From: Paraherbaspirillum soli
Lineage (GTDB): Bacteria; Pseudomonadota; Gammaproteobacteria; Burkholderiales; Burkholderiaceae_D
DNA: 64,000 nucleotides
Assembly: GCF_042654985.1 (NCBI RefSeq)
Contig: NZ_JBHSMT010000029.1
Span: 248,001-312,000 of the forward strand
Direction of reading: 5' to 3'
Made by a program: the position numbers and the translations under genes. The notes under the pieces were generated by a model, which had not been told where the DNA came from, made no database searches, and saw only the letters and a list, made by a program, of their open reading frames with translations. Shown here one piece after another: positions 25,386 to 33,993 of this stretch. Each line of letters starts with the position of its first letter. Within the stretch, counting starts at the first letter, position 1.

Positions 25386-25840
25386 GCGCCGTGCTGCTGG
25401 AACATCTGACCGAGGAACGCGTCGCGATGGAGGCGTTCCTGGAGTTGCTGGATCAGGAAGCGGAAGCACTGATCCAGGGCCATTTCAACTTATTGCCGCA
25501 GCTGACCGAACGCAAGGCGCAACTGGCGGACCGGATTGCCGTGCTGGACCAGGAGCGCGAACGTCAACAACAGGCCAGCGGCTACCCGGCCAATCGCCAG
25601 GGCGCCGATGCGGTCGCCGCCGCCAGCGGGCCCGGCTTGCAGCAGGTCTGGCACGAATTGCTGGAGCGCGCCGCCCAAGCGCGGGAAAGCAATCATCGCA
25701 ATGGCGTGCTGATCCATACGCACCTGGATTTCGTTCGCCAATCGATCAACTTCATGCGCGCCAGCGGTCAGAATCTGTATGGCCCGGATGGCAAGCACAA
25801 GGTTGGCATGGGCAGCGGCAATAGCATTGCGGCGGGTTGA
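25382..25840 (+). CDS. flgN: Export chaperone FlgN
   Basis: Cytoplasmic chaperone for the hook-filament junction proteins FlgK and FlgL. 152 residues, long helices with LLDQEAEALIQGHF and LLPQLTERKAQLADRI, and the C-terminal LYGPDGK of the family. Coupled to flgM by the ATGA overlap. Confidence 0.93.
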   Translation: MSAVLLEHLTEERVAMEAFLELLDQEAEALIQGHFNLLPQLTERKAQLADRIAVLDQERERQQQASGYPANRQGADAVAAASGPGLQQVWHELLERAAQARESNHRNGVLIHTHLDFVRQSINFMRASGQNLYGPDGKHKVGMGSGNSIAAG

Positions 25841-25901
25841 GGGTACGACGGATTCCGCATCTATTGCGGGAGCGGGAATTTGCAACTGCTGTAGTTAAAC
25901 G

Positions 25902-25955
25902 AGGCCAGAGTTGGTCGGTAACTTTATCGCCGACCGAACTCCGGCCTTTTTTATT
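25902..25955 (+). terminator. Intrinsic terminator after flgMN
   Basis: Long stem (AGGCC, AGAGTT, GGTCGG paired with CCGACC, GAACT, CCGGCCT) followed by TTTTTT. About 60 bp after the flgN stop. Confidence 0.85.
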
Positions 25956-25975
25956 GGGCGGTGGAACAATGACGC

Positions 25976-26152
25976 TTAGTGGCCTCTTCCGGAGCCCGGC
26001 TTCCTGCCGCCGCCGGCCAGTTTATTGTCAGTCGGCCACGCGCGCCGCACTGCTTCGCGCAGCGGCGACACGCTCATTTTGTAACCTTCTTCAGTATGTC
26101 CTGCTTGCCGTTTCTGTTTGCCCGTATAGGCTGACTTGCTACTTCTTGGCAT
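25976..26152 (-). CDS. Small basic protein, plasmid-stabilisation-like
   Basis: 58 residues from ATG 26152, which has a strong AGGAGG site. Lys/Arg-rich N-terminal half (MPRSSKSAYTGKQKR, then HTEEGYKM) and a Gly-rich end (GGGRKPGSGRGH). It resembles a widespread family of ~60-residue proteins often named plasmid stabilisation protein; the true function is unknown. Monocistronic, facing the flgN terminator. Confidence 0.7.
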   Translation of the reverse strand: MPRSSKSAYTGKQKRQAGHTEEGYKMSVSPLREAVRRAWPTDNKLAGGGRKPGSGRGH

Positions 26153-26358
26153 GATGACCTCCTGATTAAACGGTTGAATGGAAGAATGATTCAATCCAAA
26201 AATGTGCATCCTGACGATGGCGGACCTGGCTGATCAATGAGACGACAATGAAGAAAATTGTCGAGCGGAAGCTTTCCGTTTCGTCCAGCACACTACCGAA
26301 ATCCGCGTAAGAATATTCTATACTTCTGATCGATCCGCGACACTCCCATGGAGTCGAA

Positions 26359-27315
26359 ATGGCGGTCCATCCTGACCACTCCTCGCGCACCATCATTTAC
26401 GTCGCGCTCGCCGGCAACTTGCTGGTCGCCATGACCAAGTTCGCCGCGGCCGCCTGGACCGGCAGTTCCGCCATGCTCAGCGAAGGTGTGCATTCGCTGG
26501 TCGACAGCGGCAACGAGTTACTGCTGCTATATGGCATGCATCGCGCAGCGGCCCGCCCCGATCGCGAACATCCGCTGGGACATGGCCGGGAAATTTATTT
26601 CTGGAGTTTCGTCGTCGCGCTGCTGATTTTCACGCTCGGGGCCGGGGTCTCGATCTACCAGGGAGTCACGCATATATTGCAGGCGCAGCCGATTCAAAAC
26701 GTTGCCGCCAGCTACATCGTGCTCGGGCTATCGGCGCTGTTCGAAGGCGCGTCATGGTGGTTCACACTGCGCAAGTTCAAAAGCAAAAAACATCATGCCG
26801 ACGTCGTCAGGGCCATCCTGCGCAGCAAGGACCCGCCCGCGTTCATCGTGCTGCTGGAGGATAGCGCGGCGCTGGTCGGGCTGTTGATCGCCTTCGTCGG
26901 CATTTATTTTTCGCTCGCCTTGAAGCTTCCGGTGCTGGACGGAGTGGCCTCGATCCTGATCGGCCTGGTGCTGGCGCTGACCGCATGGATATTGGCGCGA
27001 GAAACCAAGGGTCTGCTAATCGGCGAACGCGCGCATCAGAGCACGCACGATTCGATTTTAAAAATCGCGCAAGCAATCGACGGCGTCGAGCACGCGAATG
27101 AAGTCATCACGGTGCATCTGGCGCCGCAGCAGATCCTGGCGGCGCTCAGCGTCGAATTTGCGGATGCGCTCCGCGCGCCCGAGATCGAGGCCCGGGTGAT
27201 CGAGCTGGAGCAGCGCGTCCGAGCCGCCCATCCGGAAGTCACTGTGTTATTCGTCAAGCCGCAGACCTCGCGCCGGTTCAGGGAAGCCGGGCGGGATGAT
27301 GGCGGCGCGGGGTGA
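26359..27315 (+). CDS. Cation diffusion facilitator (CDF), ZnT9-like subgroup
   Basis: Inner-membrane metal/proton antiporter. 318 residues, six predicted membrane passes, then a cytoplasmic C-terminal domain. The TM2 metal motif is HSLVD as usual, but in TM5 the usual HxxxD is replaced by LEDSAALVG, as in the ZnT9-like branch, so substrate cannot be inferred as simply zinc. Start: ATG 26359; no strong ribosome site, and another ATG lies 10 nt upstream in a different frame. Confidence 0.82.
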   Translation: MAVHPDHSSRTIIYVALAGNLLVAMTKFAAAAWTGSSAMLSEGVHSLVDSGNELLLLYGMHRAAARPDREHPLGHGREIYFWSFVVALLIFTLGAGVSIYQGVTHILQAQPIQNVAASYIVLGLSALFEGASWWFTLRKFKSKKHHADVVRAILRSKDPPAFIVLLEDSAALVGLLIAFVGIYFSLALKLPVLDGVASILIGLVLALTAWILARETKGLLIGERAHQSTHDSILKIAQAIDGVEHANEVITVHLAPQQILAALSVEFADALRAPEIEARVIELEQRVRAAHPEVTVLFVKPQTSRRFREAGRDDGGAG

Positions 27316-27387
27316 GTGGCATATTGCTTTTGATTACCTGAGCGCGGGTTTTGCAGCGTATGGCGGCAACTAAAGTAGTCAGCCACG

Positions 27388-27840
27388 CTATTTGTTCGAC
27401 TCCGGCGGCTTCCATCCCGGGATGGGTTGAGGCCCGCAATCATGGGTCTTGGTGCAGGGTGGTTGGACTGAGATGACCGCAGTGCTGATTTCTTCTTGAG
27501 TTAAACGAGATGGCTTGTGTCGGAGGTTTAAGTCCTCAATGTCAGTGTCAGTGACTTGAATTCCCAATGTACTCATCAAAGACACTATCGCATCCCGGCG
27601 ACGCTCGGCAAGTTTCAAAGTTATTTGAAATCGATCATCTTTTTTAACGAATACAGCGTAATCAATGCCTCCGAATTGCACGGTTTTTATTTTCCAATCG
27701 ACCAGGGAACGTACTTCTTCAGCAGATATTTGACTTGAATTTTTAGCGAAATGAATGTCGTGTTCTAACCCGCCGAAAGACATGGCTCCAACATTGGGCA
27801 ACTGAACTACGAGTGCTACTAAACAGATAAAGCGCTTCAT
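27388..27840 (-). CDS. Exported paralogous protein 2, putative immunity to the M35 effector
   Basis: 150 residues from ATG 27840 (GAGGAAAA upstream). Signal peptide ending near NVGA, then MSFGGLEHDIHFAKNSSQI and LAERRRDAIVSLMSTLGIQV, which resembles the strand-helix pattern of OmpA-type C-terminal domains, and a Cys-containing end (PPCTKTHDCGPQP). Close paralog of the next gene upstream. Placement after a PAAR-M35 effector pair suggests periplasmic immunity. Confidence 0.6.
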   Translation of the reverse strand: MKRFICLVALVVQLPNVGAMSFGGLEHDIHFAKNSSQISAEEVRSLVDWKIKTVQFGGIDYAVFVKKDDRFQITLKLAERRRDAIVSLMSTLGIQVTDTDIEDLNLRHKPSRLTQEEISTAVISVQPPCTKTHDCGPQPIPGWKPPESNK

Positions 27841-27932
27841 GATTTTCCTCGTTCGGCAAAAACAACTTACCCAGCACCGCATTAATGTCGCCCTGCCCCC
27901 CATAGTCCTAATTCACATAAAACCATGTCTTC

Positions 27933-28379
27933 CTATTCCCGTATCGTGTCAACGTTTTTTGCTGGCTGGGGTCCGCACGAAAGAGTTTTTGTACATGGCG
28001 GCTGAAATATTATCGTCACTGTATTTGTTTGTTTTTTTGATAGACCTGATTCTCTACGCTTCGACTGTTGGTCCACAACTACGACTTTAGTGATTTGGAT
28101 CCCAAGCGTGTTCATTAATGACACTATCGCATCGCGACGACGCTCAACGAGATTTGAACTTATCCCAAGTTGATCGTCCTTATATAAAAATATTTCATAA
28201 TCAATGCCGCCCATTTCGACAGACCTTATTTTCCAATCAACAATGGAGCGTATATCGTCGCTCCCGATTTGGCTCGAATTGTCGTCGAACTGGATATCTT
28301 GCTCCAACCCGCCAAAAGACATTGCGGAAGCTGACGATATCAATATGGACATAGCAATAAAGCAGATGATTCGTTTCAT
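27933..28379 (-). CDS. Exported paralogous protein 1, putative immunity to the M35 effector
   Basis: 148 residues; signal peptide MKRIICFIAMSILISSASA, then MSFGGLEQDIQFDDNSSQI, VERRRDAIVSLMNTLGIQI and PPCTKTLSCGPQP, matching the gene at 27388. Its start overlaps the stop of the M35 gene by one base. Two diverged immunity-like copies in tandem are common where a strain keeps resistance to variants of one toxin. Confidence 0.65.
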   Translation of the reverse strand: MKRIICFIAMSILISSASAMSFGGLEQDIQFDDNSSQIGSDDIRSIVDWKIRSVEMGGIDYEIFLYKDDQLGISSNLVERRRDAIVSLMNTLGIQITKVVVVDQQSKRRESGLSKKQTNTVTIIFQPPCTKTLSCGPQPAKNVDTIRE

Positions 28380-29086
28380 TATTTACCTCGCCGAGCAAAA
28401 ACAACGTAGCCGGCAATGTTGTCTGCATTGCCAATGCAGAGCTTGTTACCTTCAAACGCCCGATCTTGAGATATTTTTGTTGAGTACCATGAGTCGACTG
28501 AATTCATGGTGTCATTGAAGTGAGAAATTTCATGTACAAGTGTAAGAAGTTTCGAATCGCCATTGAATGGTTCTCCCGTATCAAAATTCTTTCTGTCATC
28601 AGGCATCTCACAGAAATTTAAACCAATTGCAATTTTGTGTGTTGCCACGTCAGGCTTACAAACAGCCGCGGTCGTATTGTGGTCGCCTTTGCTGCCATCA
28701 CAATTCAGATAAGACAACGCTACTTTTGACCATCGCACGAAATTGGATGGGGTGAGACTGGACAACACGCGATTTATTTGGGGGAGTCCTTCCAGTAACG
28801 TCGAACGCACCTCTTCACTGTCTGAGCCAAACCACTGCACCACTTCCTTCCTGTCATTCGCACCCCAACGACTTAGTCCGTCAATCCGCATGACTGTTCG
28901 TACAACAGCTTCATCCCGCAACCGCATAACCGTTTCAGCGAACTCTTCATTCGTCATATTCGGACATACCGTCTCAGGATAAACAGTAATAACTTTTACA
29001 GAGGTATCCGTTGTTGGCGTAGTGCTTACTGTCGCCACGTGCCTATATTTACGGCCGTCCGGGCCGGTGTGTATTGGTTCCGGCAT
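28379..29086 (-). CDS. M35-like (aspzincin) metallopeptidase effector
   Basis: 235 residues. C-terminal zinc site TLVHEISHF (HExxH) followed by an Asp-containing stretch and GNADNIAGYV, the pattern of the M35 deuterolysin/lysine-specific metallo-endopeptidase group. No signal peptide. It follows a PAAR gene by 2 nt, so it is probably a type VI secreted peptidase effector. The target is unknown; the exported immunity candidates point to the periplasm. Confidence 0.75.
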   Translation of the reverse strand: MPEPIHTGPDGRKYRHVATVSTTPTTDTSVKVITVYPETVCPNMTNEEFAETVMRLRDEAVVRTVMRIDGLSRWGANDRKEVVQWFGSDSEEVRSTLLEGLPQINRVLSSLTPSNFVRWSKVALSYLNCDGSKGDHNTTAAVCKPDVATHKIAIGLNFCEMPDDRKNFDTGEPFNGDSKLLTLVHEISHFNDTMNSVDSWYSTKISQDRAFEGNKLCIGNADNIAGYVVFARRGK

Positions 29087-29088
29087 AG

Positions 29089-29640
29089 TTATCCCGCGAG
29101 ATAAACGTCAACATTTTCGGAAGAAGCAACGGACGAGAGCAGGTGTGTATGTCCTGCGCCATCCGTCTCTCCGTATTCGACAGCGCCAGAACTGCGCTCG
29201 ACAGCGTAGGCGGCGTTGGGGATAGGCTGATGATCCGGACCTCTCAGAACGAATCGGTCATTGAATAATTTGTCGGCAGTGGCTGCACTTACGCTGTCTC
29301 GCTGCCGGTCACGGGAGCTATGCGCACCCAGGGACTCGATCTGGTCGTCATGCTTTGGGTGCCAACTCAGGCCGCTGTTCGACAGCATCACGGGATGGAC
29401 ATGGCATCTGCACAGCAGGATGTCTCCTTCCAGTGCGATTTCCCTATGGTTCCCCTTACAGCGGCTGGGGCCGCCAGCCTTCGCAATGAGTCCGATGCTG
29501 TTACAAGCAGTACAAAAAACCGTGCCGCCGATGATTGCATGGTCGATTCCGCCCACACCGCCAACATAAGGAATGCCATGTGGCTGAGCCGCCCCGCCTG
29601 TACTTGGCGGATCGCCCACAAGAAGTAATTTGCGCATCAC
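29089..29640 (-). CDS. PAAR-domain type VI spike-tip protein
   Basis: 183 residues. The first ~90 are a PAAR-type domain (GGTVFCTACNSIG, then EGDILLCRCHVHPVM with the metal-binding Cys/His). The C-terminal extension (about 100-183) looks like a small beta domain (FVLRGPDHQPIPNAAYAV). It would sit on VgrG and carry the downstream M35 protein. No T6SS structural genes lie in this window. Confidence 0.82.
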   Translation of the reverse strand: MMRKLLLVGDPPSTGGAAQPHGIPYVGGVGGIDHAIIGGTVFCTACNSIGLIAKAGGPSRCKGNHREIALEGDILLCRCHVHPVMLSNSGLSWHPKHDDQIESLGAHSSRDRQRDSVSAATADKLFNDRFVLRGPDHQPIPNAAYAVERSSGAVEYGETDGAGHTHLLSSVASSENVDVYLAG

Positions 29641-29946
29641 TGTTTATCGCCCCTTTCATGATTGCTTATTCATCAATCAAATGGGCAACTATAAGTGCGA
29701 GGACTGGACGGGAGCAAGAAATAAATTGTTATTTTGACACCGCATTTCTTGGCAATTGCCAACGAGTGCGACGGGTTACGTAGAAGGATTGGTCTGGTGC
29801 ATGGTCCGGTGCCGCCAAAGCCCTTGAGCCAGCACAAGAAATTGGCGGCTTGGGCTTTCCAGCCCAAGCTACGCGGCTCGGTTGCCGACCAGGCTAGCGC
29901 GTGCACGCGTCGGCATTCGGCGCTGCGTGCAACGACTTAAGAATAG
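29641..29946. other. Spacer with a REP-like hairpin
   Basis: No gene seen. It holds a perfect 9-bp hairpin GCTTGGGCT / AGCCCAAGC (29847-29870) related to the TTGGGCT-type repeats at 42390 and 61158, and presumably the promoter of the PAAR operon. Confidence 0.6.
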
Positions 29947-30489
29947 CTATGTGACGTTAAGTTGCGCCAGGCATTTGTCCCTGTTGAACAATAGTTTCTC
30001 CGACGTTTCACCGCGCAGGGCCTGCTGCGCTTTGTCGACATATTGTTTCAGGGTCACGGCATCAGGCTCGCTGAATGGCGTGCGGCAGATTTTTTCTACG
30101 GGAAAATCGCTGCCTAGCAGTTTCAGTACGCCGGCCGGATTTTTGGGTAGAGCGTAAGCCAGCGCCACATTAAGCGCTTGCGTATCGCCGGCGTCGGTCG
30201 CATCGCGCAAATGATAAATGACCGTCAGCCACTCCTGATTGCCGGTCGCGGCCTGCTCCACCACCCAATCCCAACCGTGCCGCGTTCCGCTCTGATGCAG
30301 CCGCGCCAACACTTTGGCCGCCCCAACTGTCCTGATCTCGCTAATCATCCTGATAGCCTCGCGCGAAGGCGGGCGCTCGCGCGCCAAGGCCAGCGACGCT
30401 ACGCCTATCAGTAAAAATGCCGCCAGCGCAGCGGCGGTGATTGCGCTACGGCGCGGTCGGCCTGTGCGTTGACTGTATTCCCAAGGCAT
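29947..30489 (-). CDS. Membrane-anchored or exported protein, unrecognised
   Basis: 180 residues. A basic N-terminus (to residue ~16) and one hydrophobic segment (ALAAFLLIGVASLALA) form an anchor or uncleaved signal; the rest is a soluble helical domain. I do not recognise the family. It is monocistronic between the T6SS effector module and the iron genes. Confidence 0.6.
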   Translation of the reverse strand: MPWEYSQRTGRPRRSAITAAALAAFLLIGVASLALARERPPSREAIRMISEIRTVGAAKVLARLHQSGTRHGWDWVVEQAATGNQEWLTVIYHLRDATDAGDTQALNVALAYALPKNPAGVLKLLGSDFPVEKICRTPFSEPDAVTLKQYVDKAQQALRGETSEKLLFNRDKCLAQLNVT

Positions 30490-30726
30490 TGAATGAAGCT
30501 CCAGATAAATGATCCAAAAAATTGCCTTGGAGCATAACAGAGCGTTGCCTAGGCTGCAAAGCCCAACGATTGCCGGCGAATATGGAAATTGTCGGCCTGC
30601 GAAGTCTTGAGCTTAGGGCTGTCGTTGGCGTGTTAATCGCAAGCCGACATTGACATTCAAATGAAAAATATTAGCCTGTAAGGCGTGCTTGGCATTCTCA
30701 TTGTTTTAATCATGGAGATCGATGTC

Positions 30727-31203
30727 ATGAAGGGCGACAAGAAAAATATCCAGGTTCTCAACGGCCAGCTCAAGATTGAACTGAGCGCGATTAACCAGTA
30801 TTTCTTGCACGCGCGCATGTACCGGCACTGGGGCTTGACCGCGCTTGGCGAGCACGAGTACGACGAATCGATCGAAGAGATGAAGCATGCCGACAAACTG
30901 ATCGAGCGGATCCTGTTGCTCAACGGCCTGCCGAATCTGCAGGACCTCGGCAAACTGTTGATCGGCGAGACCACCGAGGAGATGCTTGGCTGCGACTTGA
31001 AGCTTGAACAGTCGTCACAGACCAGTTGCAAGGAAGCCATCCAGCACTTTGAATCGGTGGGTGATTACGTGTCGCGCCAGATTGTGGTCGAGATTCTGGA
31101 GGATACCGAACAACACATCGACTGGATCCAGACCCAGCTCGAACTTATCGCCAAGGTCGGCCTGCAAAATTATCTGCAAGCGGCGATGGAGACAGGCTCC
31201 TAG
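30727..31203 (+). CDS. bfr: Bacterioferritin, ferroxidase ligand E127 replaced
   Basis: Iron-storage protein, 158 residues from ATG 30727 (GGAG upstream). Of the ferroxidase residues, E18, Y25, E51, H54, E94 and H130 are present, but position 127, normally Glu, is Thr (LEDTEQHIDW). The haem ligand Met52 is present. This combination suggests a haem-binding subunit with an impaired di-iron centre that may work with a second Bfr. Converges on an iron permease gene 5 bp away. Confidence 0.95.
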   Translation: MKGDKKNIQVLNGQLKIELSAINQYFLHARMYRHWGLTALGEHEYDESIEEMKHADKLIERILLLNGLPNLQDLGKLLIGETTEEMLGCDLKLEQSSQTSCKEAIQHFESVGDYVSRQIVVEILEDTEQHIDWIQTQLELIAKVGLQNYLQAAMETGS

Positions 31204-31208
31204 CCCAC

Positions 31209-32039
31209 TTAATTCTGATGGATGCGCGGCTGTGCTGCCGGCTTCCCGAATTGCCGAACCATCAATACGATCAGGCACAGCGTGGCAAGATAGCCCGCAA
31301 TCTGGATCCCTGCCGGTCTGGCGGTGTAACCAATCAGCGCATGCAGCATTTTGCCGACAATACTGGTGTCCGCCAGCAGCCATGAGGTGTCCCAAATGGT
31401 GTCGCCCCAAGCCGGCAGCAAATCGGCCGCGAGCAGATAACCGATGCCTTGGCTGGTCATCCCCGCCGCCAAAAGAATGATCAATCCATTCGTGATCGAA
31501 AACAGGTGGCGCGTCGATATTTGCAACAAGCCGTAATACATGGCCGCACCCAGACCGACGCCGCCTATCCCTCCAAGCAAGCCGCCCAGCATCATTGGTC
31601 CGGCCTGCCCCGGGTCGCCGGCTGCGATCCCATACAGAAACAATACCAGCTCGGACCCCTCGCGCAGGACTGCGACGCCGACCACGATAGCGAGTCCGCT
31701 CAAGGACTTGGAACCGGCCGTGACCGCCTTGCCGACCGCTCCCAGATGCTGGGCCATTTCGCGGCCGTGCCGCCCCATCCAGATGCTGTGCCATGCCAGC
31801 ATGACGACGGCGGTGAACATGATCGCGGCGTTAAACACCTCTTGCCCCATGCCTGATGCCCATGCGCCGATCACGCTGGCAAAAGCTGCAACCAGGCAAG
31901 CGCCCAGAATCCCGCCGAACAAGCCGCCGCCAACCCAGAAGCCGCGCCCTGCAACGGTTTTTGTCGCGGCCATCACTATCGACACCACCAGCGCGGCTTC
32001 GAGAATTTCACGGAAAACAATCAGTGCAGTCGATAGCAT
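31209..32039 (-). CDS. FTR1-family iron permease
   Basis: 276 residues from ATG 32039 (GGAG 9 nt upstream). About seven membrane passes with the two RExxE iron motifs of FTR1/EfeU proteins: REILEA near the N-terminus and REGSEL in the middle. It converges with bfr, giving an uptake-and-storage pair. No EfeO/EfeB-type partner is adjacent. Confidence 0.88.
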   Translation of the reverse strand: MLSTALIVFREILEAALVVSIVMAATKTVAGRGFWVGGGLFGGILGACLVAAFASVIGAWASGMGQEVFNAAIMFTAVVMLAWHSIWMGRHGREMAQHLGAVGKAVTAGSKSLSGLAIVVGVAVLREGSELVLFLYGIAAGDPGQAGPMMLGGLLGGIGGVGLGAAMYYGLLQISTRHLFSITNGLIILLAAGMTSQGIGYLLAADLLPAWGDTIWDTSWLLADTSIVGKMLHALIGYTARPAGIQIAGYLATLCLIVLMVRQFGKPAAQPRIHQN

Positions 32040-32244
32040 CGCCACTCCAGCTGAATTACTTCGCCGTATCACTTGGCCGTCGGCCGGCTCGTGGAAGTGG
32101 TCTCACAGACCATAAATGATAATAGGATGCGTTTATATTCAGCGCAAGAAAGCGAAGGAGCATGAGCCGCTTGCCGTGGCGACTTGCCGAAATACGACGC
32201 CGGCTCTGTGAGCATAGCTTGCCCGTCTGAGCGCGGCGCGTTAA

Positions 32245-32273
32245 TTGCCATAACGCTAAAGAAGGTCTATAGT
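32245..32273 (+). promoter_or_regulatory. Sigma-70-type promoter of the 86-residue gene, copy B
   Basis: TTGCCA, 17 bp, TATAGT, with AAAGAAGGTC before the -10 box, the same as at 15084-15112 although the surrounding sequences differ. Confidence 0.75.
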
Positions 32274-32279
32274 CGCGCC

Positions 32280-32511
32280 ACGTCCCTGAGAAAGAGGGGA
32301 ACAGGCTTGGAATCCTGGAATGCACGAAGCGCACGGACCGCGCAACGCGGTTTTTTTTCGTGCGTGCTACTGATCGCCCTCAATGGGCGGCAGTAGCGGT
32401 GAAGCCTTCGGGCTTGCCGGTTTTCTTTGTGCACCGGTATTCCAACGCTGCTATTTGCCGCCCTCCCCGCTTGGAATCGGGCAGCGGCTTCACCGCACAT
32501 TGGAGATCACC
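32280..32511 (+). ncRNA. Structured 5' leader, copy B, with internal terminator
   Basis: About 232 nt. Shares with copy A the CGTCCCTGA block, the AGCCTTCGGGCT hairpin and the GGGCGGC/GCCGCCC pairing. An 11-bp perfect stem joins GCGGTGAAGCC (32396-32406) to GGCTTCACCGC (32486-32496), closing just before the ribosome site. It also holds an intrinsic terminator at 32337-32358. The layout suggests attenuation control. Confidence 0.65.
32337..32358 (+). terminator. Intrinsic terminator inside leader B
   Basis: Stem ACCGCG / CGCGGT with a CAA loop and eight T residues. It lies about 60 nt after the predicted transcription start and over 150 nt before the first start codon. Confidence 0.7.
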
Positions 32512-32613
32512 ATGACTAGCAATACCAAGCCTGAACCATCCTTTACCGCCACCCCTGAAGCAATCCATCAAGCGTTTTCCTGGCTGGTCGCTGCGCCACA
32601 GGAGTCCGTATGA
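32512..32613 (+). CDS. 33-residue ORF coupled to the 86-residue gene
   Basis: ATG 32512 with GGAGA 6 nt upstream; MTSNTKPEPSF ... APQESV. It ends with an ATGA overlap onto the start of the 86-residue paralog B. It is the first frame after the structured leader, so ribosomes loading here would reach the main gene by coupling. No equivalent is seen before paralogs A or C. Leader peptide or small protein; unrecognised. Confidence 0.55.
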   Translation: MTSNTKPEPSFTATPEAIHQAFSWLVAAPQESV

Positions 32614-32870
32614 CCCACGCAAAAAAACCCGACAACACCCTGAATTTCCCTCTCAACGATTACCTCGATGAAGCAATCGAATCCGCACGTCTGGCCATGA
32701 TCTGCCTGGATGAAATGTGCACCTTCTTGTGCGCGATGCGCGATCTGTCCAAAAACAACGAGGTGGTCTACGACCTCGGCAAAACCGCCATCGAGATGGC
32801 CGGCGACCGCCGCAATATGTTCGATGTGATGCGCGAGGAATGGGAGCTGCTGCAAGCGCGCAAATCGTAG
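32610..32870 (+). CDS. 86-residue protein, paralog B
   Basis: Differs from paralog A (15348) at only a few residues in the first 78 and then diverges at the C-terminus (ELLQARKS versus ELKKTSEK). Start overlaps the 33-residue frame. The stop codon is part of a REP-like element, as in copy A, followed by the ~980-bp composite repeat. Confidence 0.75.
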   Translation: MTHAKKPDNTLNFPLNDYLDEAIESARLAMICLDEMCTFLCAMRDLSKNNEVVYDLGKTAIEMAGDRRNMFDVMREEWELLQARKS

Positions 32871-32963
32871 GGCGGATGAGCGCAGCGTTATCCGCCGTTG
32901 GATGTGCCACAGGTGTTTAACGCATCCAAAACGGCGGAAGGCGCTGCGCTTTTCCGCCCTACG
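32867..32963. repeat. REP-like palindromic element
   Basis: Same element as at 15605-15701, again overlapping the stop codon of an 86-residue gene. Confidence 0.85.
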
Positions 32964-32969
32964 CCGCTG

Positions 32970-33955
32970 AGTGGGCTACGGAGTCTGGACGGTTGCATTC
33001 GTTTAACGTTCCTCGTTCGTCGCTAACTAAAACGGTCGCTACTCCGTGGATGCTCGCCGGGGGTGGCCCGGCAGCCAGTCCCTTTTCTTGCTTCGCCAAG
33101 AAAAGGAACCAAAAGAAGGCGACCGCAAGCCACTGCCCTCCCTTCGGTCAGGTCCCCAAATGAGCCAACTACCATTCCGGAGGAAAGACCAACTCGCTTC
33201 GCTCAAACATGTCTTCCCTCTTTTTCCGAATGGCAGTCGTCTCATTTGGCAGCGTCCCAATGCGGAATTCAAGATCAACGGCAACCGCAACGGCAACGTC
33301 AAAAGCCGCGTCAAACCCAACGTCAAATCCCACAGCCTCTGTAGTTAATCGGGGAAGGCGTCGTAGATTGTGGTTGAGCCGAAGGCGAAGCCCAACATTT
33401 TCACCACTGTCAGGTCAAACGTTGGGCTTTGCAGCCCAACCTACCGCCGCTTAACGGCCCACGGAGCGCCGAGGGGTTGGGGTTGTTGTTGACGTTGAAT
33501 TCCGCATTGAGACGCTGCCAAATGGGACGACTGTTAGCCGGGAATTGTGGGAAGACATGTTTGAGCCGAAGGCGAGTTTGTCTTCACACCCGGCTAATNN
33601 NNNNNNNNCCATTTGGGGACCCGACCAGCGGGAGGGCAGTGGCTTGCGGTCGCCTTCTTTTGGTTCCTTTTCTTGGCGAAGCAAGAAAAGGGACTGGCTG
33701 CCGGGCCACCCCCGGCGAGCATCCACGGAGTGGTGACCGTGTTAGCTACCGAAAGACCAAACGAATGCAACCGCCCGCACTCCGTAGCCCGCTAAAAGGG
33801 GTCAGAGTAATTTACGCGATAACCCTGCGTAAAAAAACTCCGCCCCCGGTGAGCTACGCTTTGCGGTCGCGGTCAAGGCGGAAATCTGAAATCGTCAGGA
33901 CAGAGCAACACATAAAAACAACCCGTAGCACTCCGTGTCCCATTTAACTCTGCCG
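32970..33955. repeat. Composite inverted-repeat block, copy B
   Basis: Two arms of the long intergenic repeat face each other (32970-33310 inverted, 33459-33955 forward) around a centre (33310-33459) that includes TTGGGCTT palindromes. The whole block is present in reverse complement at 61678-62613. An assembly gap (33599-33608) lies in the right arm. No credible gene. It fills the stretch between the 86-residue gene and flgK. Confidence 0.8.
33599..33608. other. Assembly gap (10 N) in repeat arm
   Basis: In the matching part of the other copies 8-9 bases (AGTTGGC-like) occupy this place. Confidence 0.95.
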
Positions 33956-33993
33956 CCACCTCGCAAAAATTAAATAATTAAAGCAAATCCCCC

